A stretch of DNA of 6,905 nt from RGIG5675 sp050943435 (GTDB lineage Bacteria; Bacillota; Clostridia; Oscillospirales; Ruminococcaceae). Location of the stretch: contig JBMNPE010000074.1 in the NCBI GenBank assembly GCA_050943435.1, positions 1 through 6,905 on the forward strand, written 5' to 3'. Made by a program: the position numbers and the translations under genes. Each line of letters starts with the position of its first letter. Position 1 is the stretch's first letter. Below, piece after piece: positions 1-6,176 of this stretch. The notes under the pieces were generated by a model. That model ran no database searches. It worked only from the letters and a program-made list of their open reading frames with translations, and had not been told where the DNA came from.

Positions 1-36
1 TTTCCTATAATCTCCATATATATCAGTGGTCCCAGA
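1..36. other. Short non-coding left edge, possible start of the next gene
   Basis: These bases follow the stop of the PhzF-like gene and contain no complete gene. On the minus strand an ATG at 17-15 opens a frame (Met-Glu-Ile-Ile-Gly) that runs off the left edge. Alternatively the GGAG in the same place could be a ribosome binding site for a start just outside the window. Neither reading can be decided from the few bases available. Confidence 0.25.
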
Positions 37-810
37 TCAGACCATAAGCTCGCCCTTACTGTACAGGACGGCTTTGCCGGCCATGAAGATTTTGCCGCCT
101 ATTATCCTGCAGTAGATGGTACCTCCGCGGCTGGAAGCCTGGTATCCGACGATGTCGTTCTTTCCGAGCACATTTGCCCAGTAAGGTACGATATGGCAGT
201 GGCCGGAACCGCAGACAGGGTCCTCCCTCACGTTCATCTTGGGGGCAAAGCTCCTCGATACGCAGTCGGTGTCCTTTCCCGGTGCGGTTGCGTGCACGAG
301 GAGTCCGTCCAGCTGCTTAACTTTGTCCATATCGGGGTCCAGGGTGCGGACCACCTGTTCGTCGCCGTATACGCATAGCAGATCCCTCGCCATGAAGGCC
401 TTCCGGGGCCTTGCACCGAGGGCCTCTTCCATCTCATCCGTGACGGGCACTTCCTTAAGCTTATACGCGGGGAACTCCATTTCGAGGAGGTCCCCTTTCC
501 TGGTGACATACAGGTTGCCGCTCATTGTCGAGAAGACTATCTTTTCAAGGTCCGGCTCATAGAATCTGAACAGCACATATGCACACGCGAGCGTGGCGTG
601 GCCGCAGAGGTCGATTTCCCCTCCGGGTGTAAACCACCTGAGGTGGTACTTGTCCCCTTCCTTTACGGCAAAAGCCGTCTCGGAAAAGTTGTTCTCCCTC
701 GTTATATCCATCATCAGGTCTTCCGGGATCCAGCTCTCGAGAATGCATACTGCCGCCTGGTTTCCGTGAAATACCCTGTCGGTAAACGCATCCACTATGT
801 ACTGCTTCAT
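37..810 (-). CDS. PhzF-family isomerase/epimerase-like protein
   Basis: A 257-residue protein of the PhzF family, which has two similar halves of the diaminopimelate epimerase fold. Family members isomerise or epimerise small metabolites without a cofactor; most, probably including this one, have no known substrate and are not phenazine enzymes. The N-terminus MKQYIVDAFTD is the usual family start. The general acid/base Glu is seen at residue 44 in NNFSETAFAV, followed by DLCGHATLA (67-75). In the second half DPVCGSGH (197-204) carries the conserved Asp197, Ser202 and His204. Length is normal for the family (about 260-300) and nothing is broken. It starts 37 bp after the exonuclease gene stop; an AGAGG lies 13 nt upstream of the ATG, rather far for a strong ribosome binding site. 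It is probably the last or next-to-last gene of the operon. Family call firm, substrate unknown; it is likely cytosolic, with no signal peptide. Confidence 0.93.
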   Translation of the reverse strand: MKQYIVDAFTDRVFHGNQAAVCILESWIPEDLMMDITRENNFSETAFAVKEGDKYHLRWFTPGGEIDLCGHATLACAYVLFRFYEPDLEKIVFSTMSGNLYVTRKGDLLEMEFPAYKLKEVPVTDEMEEALGARPRKAFMARDLLCVYGDEQVVRTLDPDMDKVKQLDGLLVHATAPGKDTDCVSRSFAPKMNVREDPVCGSGHCHIVPYWANVLGKNDIVGYQASSRGGTIYCRIIGGKIFMAGKAVLYSKGELMV

Positions 811-847
811 CTATATGTATATGCCTCTGCTGCCTGTTAACTACTTT

Positions 848-1612
848 CTAAAGGCTCTCCGTGTCGAGGTCCAGCGTGACCGGGCAGTGGTCTGAGCCGT
901 AGATATTGTCGAGGATCTCGGCGGATTTAACCCTGTCCCTTATCCTGTCGGAAACAAGAAAATAGTCGATTCTCCATCCTGCGTTCCTGTCCCTCGCGTG
1001 GAACCTGTAGGACCACCAGGAATAGGCTCCGGTCCTGTCGGGATAGAGCATCCGGAAAGTGTCCGTAAACCCTGTCGAGAGCAGCTCCGAGAACTTTTCC
1101 CGCTCCTCGTCGGTGAATCCTGCCTTTCCCCTGTTGGGCCCCGGGTTCTTGAGGTCTATCTCCTCGTGTGCTACGTTTAGGTCGCCGCAGAACACGACCG
1201 GCTTGTTTTCATCGAGGGATTTTATGTATGTCCTGAATGAGTCCTCCCAGTACATCCTGTAGTCGAGACGCTCGAGTTCCTCCCTGGAATTCGGGACATA
1301 GACGTTTGTTAAGAAGAACCTGGGGAATTCGAGTGTTATTACCCTTCCCTCGCCGTCGAGGTCGGGTATTCCGAGGCCCATAGTGACAGACAGCGGCTCC
1401 TGTCTTGAGAAGACCGCTGTCCCTGAATATCCCTTTTTCTCGGCGTAGTTCCAGTACTGGTAGTACCCGGGCAGGTCGAGCGTAACCTGACCCTCCTGCA
1501 GCTTTGTCTCCTGAAGGCAGAAGACGTCTGCACCTATCGAGCCGAACGCCTCCGGAAACCCGTTTTTGAGGCACGCCCTCAGTCCGTTGACGTTCCAGGA
1601 TGCGAATTTCAT
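848..1612 (-). CDS. xth: Exodeoxyribonuclease III / AP endonuclease (ExoA type)
   Basis: A 254-residue, complete Mg-dependent nuclease of the exonuclease-endonuclease-phosphatase fold. The family cuts DNA 5' of abasic sites and removes 3' blocks in base-excision repair. All catalytic positions are present: Asn7 in SWNVNGLRA, Glu35 in CLQETKLQ, Tyr105 in TNVYVPNS, Asp144 and Asn146 in CGDLNVAHEEIDL, Asp216 in WRIDYFLVS, and Asp241-His242 in GSDHCPV. The stretch NPGPNRGKAGFTDEER (156-171) resembles the ExoA/Ape1 branch rather than the E. coli Xth branch. The start codon overlaps the tldE stop as ATGA; the only upstream purine stretch, AGGGAA, touches the ATG, so initiation probably depends on coupling to tldE translation. 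Of 19 arginines, 14 are encoded by AGG. Function is firm from motifs; its link to the peptidase genes upstream may be only operon organisation. Confidence 0.97.
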   Translation of the reverse strand: MKFASWNVNGLRACLKNGFPEAFGSIGADVFCLQETKLQEGQVTLDLPGYYQYWNYAEKKGYSGTAVFSRQEPLSVTMGLGIPDLDGEGRVITLEFPRFFLTNVYVPNSREELERLDYRMYWEDSFRTYIKSLDENKPVVFCGDLNVAHEEIDLKNPGPNRGKAGFTDEEREKFSELLSTGFTDTFRMLYPDRTGAYSWWSYRFHARDRNAGWRIDYFLVSDRIRDRVKSAEILDNIYGSDHCPVTLDLDTESL

Positions 1613-2904
1613 TTCCCTGACACCACGATCCCGTCGGAAGCGATGTAGGGCGTGGACCTGGATCCCTCTTCCTCAGTCTCGCGGGATATACCCTTAATAT
1701 TGAGGAAGAAGTCTTCGATGTTTCCGTTTATCATGGCCTCTGTCACGGGCTCTGCTATCTTGCCGTCCCTTATTATGAAGCTGTTCTTGGCGACACCGGA
1801 AAATTCCCCGCTCGAGGTGACTTCCCCTCCGGAGAACCCTCCCACGAGGATTCCCTCCTTTACGGAGCCTATTATCTTGTCTATGCCCTTGTTTCCAGGG
1901 GCTACGATCTCGCCGCACCAGTCGTTCTTTGTGGGCTTGAGGCCCGTCTTGTTTGCGGCGTAGAGGTCGAGCATGTAGTTTTTGAGCACCCCGTTCTCAA
2001 TTACGGGGACCCTCTCGGCCTCGAATCCGTCCGAGGTTATCCTCTCGGGGTTGAGTATCCTCCTGTCGAACGGGTCGAATACAACGCTCAGCGACTCGTG
2101 GGCGACCTTCTTCCCTATCTTTCCCATCCACCTGCTGGTGCCCTTCATGATGGACTGACCGGATATGTAGTTGCCGAGCAGGTCGTCGAGGAATCTCTCC
2201 GTCATGTCGGGAGTCAGCACCGCCGTGCCGGTGAATTTGCCGGAGAACGGCTTTGCCCCGAGGCTCTTTTCCGATGCAGTGAGGGCCCTCCTGAGATAAG
2301 GCATCTCAATAAGGGGTGTGTCGAGGTTGGGAAGTGCGAACATCGCGTAATTGAGGCTCGTGGTGCTCTTTCCGTCGTTGCCCGCGAACTGCACGAATAC
2401 CTGGTATGCCCCTTCCTCAGTCTCGAATTCCGTGCCGTTTGAATTGAGATAAATCCCGTTGCCCTTTACATGGGAGGAATATACCCCTGAAATCAGGACT
2501 TTCGGGAATTTTTCCGCGGCGTCCTTTATTAGGCCGCTCGAAGCCGCATATAGAGCATCTTCGTCGTATTTTAAGGGACCTTCCCTGTATTTCTTCCTGC
2601 CTGCAAACGGAGCTATTGCCCTCGCCGGGTCCGGTTCAGCCGATTCGGAGCCCGCCAGAGCAGCGAGCACCAGGGATGAAACGCCTTCGTCCGAAATGTC
2701 GTTGCCGGAGGCCGTCCCAAGCTTTCCGTCGATTATCACCTTTATGTGCATGCCGTCTGAGTAGACTGTCCTCAGCATGTCGAACCTGTCCGAGTAGTTG
2801 AACTCGTTCTGCTCGCTCTCGGATACCGAGACTGCATAGGTGTCCGCTCCGTTGGCCTTGAGATATTCCTGTGCCTTGAGTGCTGCTTTTCTTATATCGC
2901 TCAT
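1609..2904 (-). CDS. tldE: TldE/PmbA, partner subunit of the TldD-TldE peptidase
   Basis: A 431-residue protein of the TldD/PmbA family. In the characterised E. coli complex, TldD and TldE form a heterodimer; TldD carries the zinc site and TldE closes the chamber that admits unfolded peptides. Known roles include maturation of microcin B17 and removal of the antitoxin CcdA. This protein has no HEXXXH, as expected for TldE. Recognisable parts are an N-terminal domain (about 1-200), NGVLKNYMLDLYAANKTGLK (304-323) and the C-terminal core GGFSGGEVTSSGEFSG (355-370) followed by FIIRDGKIAEPV (376-387). Length is close to the usual 430-450. It sits 42 bp downstream of tldD, the standard partner order, and its ATG has a clear TTGGAG ten bases upstream. 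Its stop overlaps the start of the nuclease gene by four bases. Family and partner role are firm; the substrate in this organism is unknown. Confidence 0.94.
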   Translation of the reverse strand: MSDIRKAALKAQEYLKANGADTYAVSVSESEQNEFNYSDRFDMLRTVYSDGMHIKVIIDGKLGTASGNDISDEGVSSLVLAALAGSESAEPDPARAIAPFAGRKKYREGPLKYDEDALYAASSGLIKDAAEKFPKVLISGVYSSHVKGNGIYLNSNGTEFETEEGAYQVFVQFAGNDGKSTTSLNYAMFALPNLDTPLIEMPYLRRALTASEKSLGAKPFSGKFTGTAVLTPDMTERFLDDLLGNYISGQSIMKGTSRWMGKIGKKVAHESLSVVFDPFDRRILNPERITSDGFEAERVPVIENGVLKNYMLDLYAANKTGLKPTKNDWCGEIVAPGNKGIDKIIGSVKEGILVGGFSGGEVTSSGEFSGVAKNSFIIRDGKIAEPVTEAMINGNIEDFFLNIKGISRETEEEGSRSTPYIASDGIVVSGK

Positions 2905-2914
2905 GATAAATTAT

Positions 2915-2920
2915 CTCCAA
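2915..2920 (-). promoter_or_regulatory. Ribosome binding site of tldE
   Basis: On the minus strand the sequence TTGGAG lies ten bases before the ATG at 2904. It is the only Shine-Dalgarno-like element in the 42 bp tldD-tldE gap and supports this start. The gap has no hairpin followed by a T-run, so read-through from tldD is expected. Confidence 0.7.
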
Positions 2921-2946
2921 TCCAATCAAGTAGTCTTAAGTAAGGA

Positions 2947-4332
2947 TTACCTGCCGCCGATCATCATCCTGCATCTCACTTCCGGTCCGCCCATGCTGAC
3001 GGGGATCATCTGCTTCTTGCCGCAGAACCCGGAGCTTGAGATGGAGACGTGGTCGGATATCATGTCGACTGTCTTGAGCATGTTGAAGGCAACCCCTGTG
3101 ACTGTGGTGTCGAGGAGTGCCCTCCCAAGCTTTCCGTGCTTAATCTCGTATCCCATGGTCACGCCGAACATGAATTCCCCTGTGAGGTCGGCCTGACCGT
3201 TCAGGGTTTCGAGGAGATAGTATCCGTCGTCCACTGAGGCAATCATGTCGTCAAGCTTGCTCGTGCCGGGCATCAGGAAGGTGTTCCTCATCCTGATTAT
3301 CGGCTCGTCGCTGAATGCCCATGCCCTCGCGTTTCCGCAGGGCTCCATCCCGAACCTCGCGGCTGTCTCGCGGTTGTTCATGTAGGATTTGAGTATCCCG
3401 TTCTCTATGAGCACTACGTCCTTTGCCGGGACGCCTTCATCGTCTATGTATATCGGCAGGGGTGCCTTCGTCCCGGACACGGTGCTTGCGAAATCCACGA
3501 GAGTCACGAGATCTGATCCAACCCTCTTTCCGAGGTTAGGCCCGCCGACACTGCCGCCTATGACCATGTCGGCCTCGACCGTGTGCCCGACAGCCTCGTG
3601 GGCTATCATGCCGGCGAGGAACCCTCCAAGGATGACGGTCTTTTCCCCGGCTTCCGCATAGACGCCGTTCTTCTTGTCCTGCAGCTTCTTGTACAGGTCG
3701 TCGATTCCCGGATATATCCATGTGACGTCGCTGAAGTTGTCTAGGAAGCATCCGCTTCCTCCGAAGGCGCGGAAGACCTCCACAGGTGCTCCTGTCGGGG
3801 TTTCGTCGTTGAGGATTACGCTTATATAGCACCTCGGGTTGACGGTGTGGCCAGAAGAGGCGTCAGAAGTGTAGATTATCTTGTCCTGGGAGTCCTCGTA
3901 ATACTGCACTGTGCGGCTCTTGAGCCCCGGATACTTTGTCTTTATATATTCGTCCACGCTCCTGCACGCCTGGATCAGCATGTTCTGCTCCGCGTCAACT
4001 ATCTCGGCGTTGAGGGGAACTTCCACCCTCGGGGCTTCCGCCGTCTTTACAGATGAATTACCGCTCTTTGAGCCCAGGAATGAAGCGTTGTGCGTGGCGG
4101 CGCCAATGACCTTTTCAACACCGTCAGGAGAGTAGTCGGAGGAAGAAGCGAATCCGTAGATTCCGTTCCTGTAAACCCTGGCAGAAACGCCCTTTGCGGA
4201 AGAACGGGTGTTGGCGACCATGTTCCCGTCGAGAAATCTCACTTTCCTTGTCCTGTTCTCGTGGCCGCGCAGCACAGTGCTTGCGCCGTCGGCGAACAGG
4301 TCCTGTTTGTCCTTAAGGATGTCTTCAAGCAT
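2947..4332 (-). CDS. tldD: TldD, zinc metallopeptidase subunit
   Basis: The catalytic subunit of the TldD-TldE peptidase, which degrades or trims unstructured peptides in the cytosol. The zinc motif HEAVGH is intact at residues 245-250, inside GFLAGMIAHEAVGHTVEADM. The expected third ligand, a cysteine in a GxCGK loop near the C-terminus, is present as Cys437 in SSSGFCGKK. Other family marks are GSVGGPNLGKRVGSDLVTLV and NGILKSYMNNRETAARFG. I place the start at 4332 (461 residues) because a near-perfect AAAGGAGGAG lies just upstream. A longer reading from an ATG at 4362 adds ten residues (471 in all) but has no good ribosome binding site and would put the strong one inside the gene. With the chosen start the gene overlaps the hslO stop by eight bases. 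Both the zinc site and the downstream tldE suggest a working heterodimer. Identity very sure; start fairly sure. Confidence 0.96.
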   Translation of the reverse strand: MLEDILKDKQDLFADGASTVLRGHENRTRKVRFLDGNMVANTRSSAKGVSARVYRNGIYGFASSSDYSPDGVEKVIGAATHNASFLGSKSGNSSVKTAEAPRVEVPLNAEIVDAEQNMLIQACRSVDEYIKTKYPGLKSRTVQYYEDSQDKIIYTSDASSGHTVNPRCYISVILNDETPTGAPVEVFRAFGGSGCFLDNFSDVTWIYPGIDDLYKKLQDKKNGVYAEAGEKTVILGGFLAGMIAHEAVGHTVEADMVIGGSVGGPNLGKRVGSDLVTLVDFASTVSGTKAPLPIYIDDEGVPAKDVVLIENGILKSYMNNRETAARFGMEPCGNARAWAFSDEPIIRMRNTFLMPGTSKLDDMIASVDDGYYLLETLNGQADLTGEFMFGVTMGYEIKHGKLGRALLDTTVTGVAFNMLKTVDMISDHVSISSSGFCGKKQMIPVSMGGPEVRCRMMIGGR

Positions 4333-5239
4333 TTGTCTGGTCTCCTCCTTTGTATTTCTCATCCTGTTCTGATTTCTTTTCGAGTTTTCTCAGTTCTTCA
4401 GGGGTAAACATGTATTTCTTCTTGCAGAATTCGCACACTACCTCGGCGCTGCCCTCCTTGGCCATGTCCTCGAGTTCCTTTGTACCGAGGCTTCTCAGCA
4501 CATCAGCCATCTTTTTCCTCGAGCACGTGCATTTGAACGCCGCGGTGCTCTCGTCGAGGACATTAGGATTGAGCCCCGAGAGGGCCATGAGGGAAATGTC
4601 CTTCGGAGTCATGCCCTTCTTAAAGAGAGAAGTGGGTGCGCTCATTCCCTTTATGTTCTGTTCTATAGCGGATATCACTCTCTCCGGGGCACCCGGAAGC
4701 AGCTGCACCATGAATCCGCCCGCACAGATTATGCTGAGGTCCGTATCCACCAGTACTCCGAGAGCGCAGACCGTAGGTGTCTGCTGGCTCACTGCGAAAT
4801 ACTGCGTAATGTCCTCTGCGATTTCTCCCGAAACAAGCGGAATGCTGCCTGTATAGGGCTCCTTGAGGCCCATGTCGGTTATTACGCTCAAAGTGCCGTT
4901 CTTTCCGACGAGTCCCCCGACGTCAAGCTTTCCCGGCCTCTTTACCGGCACGTCGGCCTGCGGATTGTCGCAGTATCCCCTCACATTGGAAAGTCCGTCT
5001 GACACGGCGATAAGCTTCCCTATGGGTCCCCCTCCGTCTATCCTGAGGGTCACCGAGTCGGAAGCCTGCTTTTCCGTAGCGCCGATGAGAGCCGCTGCCG
5101 TGAGCAGCCTCCCGAGTGCCGCAGATGCCGTCGCTGAGGTGTTCTGGCACCTTTTCATTTCCCTAACTATATCGGTGGAGTCGACTGCCATTGAAACGGC
5201 AGAACCGTCTGCAGATATGGAGCGGACAAGCTTTCCCAT
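4325..5239 (-). CDS. hslO: Hsp33, redox-regulated molecular chaperone
   Basis: A 304-residue cytosolic holdase. In the family, oxidation releases zinc from four C-terminal cysteines, unfolds a linker and switches on binding of unfolding proteins, protecting cells from hypochlorite or peroxide combined with heat. The four zinc cysteines are all present: Cys237 and Cys239 in FKCTCSRKK (CXC) and Cys269 and Cys272 in VVCEFCKKKY (CXXC). The N-terminal domain shows the family start (MGKLVRSISADGS), LRIDGGGPIGKL (65-76), RGYCDNPQADVP (87-98), GxLxVIxDMGLKEPYTG (115-131) and GGFMVQLLPGA (174-184). The CXC spacing and FKCTC context look like Bacillota proteins. Its ATG overlaps the yerC stop as TGATG, with only a weak GGGGA upstream, so it is probably translated by coupling. 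Its coding end carries the tldD ribosome binding site. Complete, with no missing residues. Confidence 0.97.
   Translation of the reverse strand: MGKLVRSISADGSAVSMAVDSTDIVREMKRCQNTSATASAALGRLLTAAALIGATEKQASDSVTLRIDGGGPIGKLIAVSDGLSNVRGYCDNPQADVPVKRPGKLDVGGLVGKNGTLSVITDMGLKEPYTGSIPLVSGEIAEDITQYFAVSQQTPTVCALGVLVDTDLSIICAGGFMVQLLPGAPERVISAIEQNIKGMSAPTSLFKKGMTPKDISLMALSGLNPNVLDESTAAFKCTCSRKKMADVLRSLGTKELEDMAKEGSAEVVCEFCKKKYMFTPEELRKLEKKSEQDEKYKGGDQTNA
4342..4351 (-). promoter_or_regulatory. Strong ribosome binding site of tldD inside hslO
   Basis: Minus-strand AAAGGAGGAG ends nine bases before the ATG at 4332 and is the best Shine-Dalgarno match I found in the window. The same bases encode part of the Lys-Gly-Gly-Asp stretch at the end of Hsp33. 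It decides the tldD start against the ATG at 4362, which lies upstream of it. Confidence 0.8.
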
Positions 5240-5550
5240 CAGTTATTGTCCCCGCTCTCGGATTCCTTCATCCTGCGCTCGAGGACCTTCCTGTATCCGT
5301 CGCAGCCGTGCTCGAGGGCCCTGTTGACCCTGCTTATGGTCGCCGTTGAGGCTCCTGTCTGCTTGTAGATTTCGCTGTAGACCTTGCCCTCCATCAGCAT
5401 TCCTGCGACGCGGAACCTCTGTCCCATGTCGTGCAGCTCCTGCACAGTGCACAGGTCGTCAAAGAAGTCGTAGCAGTCGTCCAGGTTGTCGATTGTGAGA
5501 ACCGCCTCGAAGAGGCTGTCCAGATCATCGCATTTGTTTCTGCTGTTCAT
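5239..5550 (-). CDS. yerC: YerC/YecD-type TrpR-related DNA-binding protein
   Basis: A 103-residue, all-helical protein resembling the TrpR-related YerC/YecD family, common in Gram-positive bacteria. The helix-turn-helix is visible at about residues 57-78 (VYSEIYKQTGASTATISRVN); the preceding LCTVQELHDMGQRFRVAGML matches the TrpR-like dimer helices. The family is thought to regulate transcription, but I know of no firmly established ligand or operator, so a tryptophan response should not be assumed. Family members are normally about 100 residues, so this one is complete. The C-terminal tail (RRMKESESGDNN) is charged and probably disordered. Its ATG overlaps the ysxC stop as ATGA, and a good GAGGTGA lies ten bases upstream within ysxC. 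It is the only candidate regulator in the window and is co-transcribed with the genes it might control. Family call firm, role inferred. Confidence 0.92.
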   Translation of the reverse strand: MNSRNKCDDLDSLFEAVLTIDNLDDCYDFFDDLCTVQELHDMGQRFRVAGMLMEGKVYSEIYKQTGASTATISRVNRALEHGCDGYRKVLERRMKESESGDNN

Positions 5551-6176
5551 GCCCTTGTTTTCACCTCGCTGTCAGAACGGCTTATAGAATCGAGATATGC
5601 GTCAATGTATTTCCTTAGTTCTTGGGTAGTTTCCTTTTTGGCTGTGGAATGCGTGAATATGTAGAGGGGCCCGTAAGGCTTCGACTGTATAGCCGCAGCC
5701 TCGAGCCTCTCCCCTTCCTCAGATCTCCGGATCTTATCTAGTTTTGTGAGCACGATGATGAACGGTATCCCCTTTTTGTTGAAGAGGTCCATCATCGCGA
5801 CCGATTCGGGGGACATGTCACGTCTTATGTCGGATACGAGTATCCCCAGCTCAATGCCGGAACTCTCCTCAAAGAACCTGTACATGAGGTCGGCCCACAC
5901 GGCAGTCTCCTGCTTTGAGCGCTTTGCATAGCCGAATCCCGGCACGTCTAATATCTCCGCTCCGCCTGAGAGCCTGTACAGGTTTATTCCGTATGTCTTT
6001 CCGGGCACGCTGCTCACCCTAGCAAGGCTCTTCCTGTTCGTGAGGCTGTTAATGAGGGATGATTTGCCGGAATTGGACTGTCCGGCCATCACTATCCCCT
6101 TGTTGAACCTTGCAGATGCCTTTTCAGGGTCGGCTATGGTCGTTATGAACTCTGCAGTAGAGAAATAGGACTTCAT
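5547..6176 (-). CDS. ysxC: YsxC/EngB (YihA) ribosome-biogenesis GTPase
   Basis: A 209-residue TRAFAC-class GTPase of the EngB family, needed for late assembly of the large ribosomal subunit in the bacteria where it has been studied. The GTP-binding motifs are in order: G1 GQSNSGKSS (32-40), the G2/switch I region RVSSVPGKTYGINLY (52-66), G3 DVPGFGYAK (76-84), G4 TKLD (143-146) and G5 near HSTAKK (175-180). The usual G1 of the family is GRSNVGKSS, so two positions differ, but the glycine, lysine and serine that hold the phosphates are kept. The G5 Ser-Thr-Ala is also a mild variant. The lon-ysxC order is known from Bacillus and relatives. The start overlaps the lon stop as ATGA, with no clear ribosome binding site, so coupling to lon translation is likely. 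Complete and normal in length. Confidence 0.97.
   Translation of the reverse strand: MKSYFSTAEFITTIADPEKASARFNKGIVMAGQSNSGKSSLINSLTNRKSLARVSSVPGKTYGINLYRLSGGAEILDVPGFGYAKRSKQETAVWADLMYRFFEESSGIELGILVSDIRRDMSPESVAMMDLFNKKGIPFIIVLTKLDKIRRSEEGERLEAAAIQSKPYGPLYIFTHSTAKKETTQELRKYIDAYLDSISRSDSEVKTRA
5561..5567 (-). promoter_or_regulatory. Ribosome binding site of yerC inside ysxC
   Basis: Minus-strand GAGGTGA, a seven-base match to the consensus AGGAGGTGA, lies ten bases before the ATG at 5550 and within the last codons of ysxC. It suggests that yerC can be initiated on its own as well as by coupling through the ATGA overlap. Confidence 0.65.

Noticed and set aside
27..44. Five-base inverted repeat (TGGTC/GACCA) around the PhzF-like stop codon as a terminator
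   Set aside because: The stem is short, the loop is eight bases and no T-run follows on the minus strand.
37..810. Phenazine biosynthesis function for the PhzF-like gene
   Set aside because: No other phenazine gene is present and most PhzF-family members act on other, unknown substrates.
811..847. TTAACA and CATATA spaced 17 bases on the minus strand as a promoter for the PhzF-like gene
   Set aside because: The -10-like box ends one base before the ATG, so transcription would start inside the gene. The match to consensus is weak.
2092..2100. His-Glu in TldE (AHESLS, residues 268-273) as a possible zinc site
   Set aside because: It lacks the second histidine of HEXXXH and sits where TldE proteins normally carry no metal motif.
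1652..2764. Several plus-strand open frames of 100-114 codons opposite tldE
   Set aside because: All lie inside a well-supported gene, have no ribosome binding sites worth noting and no family resemblance.
2714..3142. Shared 14-base word (cccaagctttccgt) in tldE and tldD as a repeat
   Set aside because: Both copies encode Gly-Lys-Leu-Gly, but at non-equivalent places in the two proteins (N-terminal in TldE, C-terminal in TldD). A single short word is explained by common codons.
4350..5327. Long open stretch on the plus strand, opposite hslO and the end of yerC, broken by one stop near 4856
   Set aside because: It mirrors two real genes with full motif sets. Its translation is Ser/Phe/Pro-rich with no recognisable domain, as expected for the complement of codon-biased genes.
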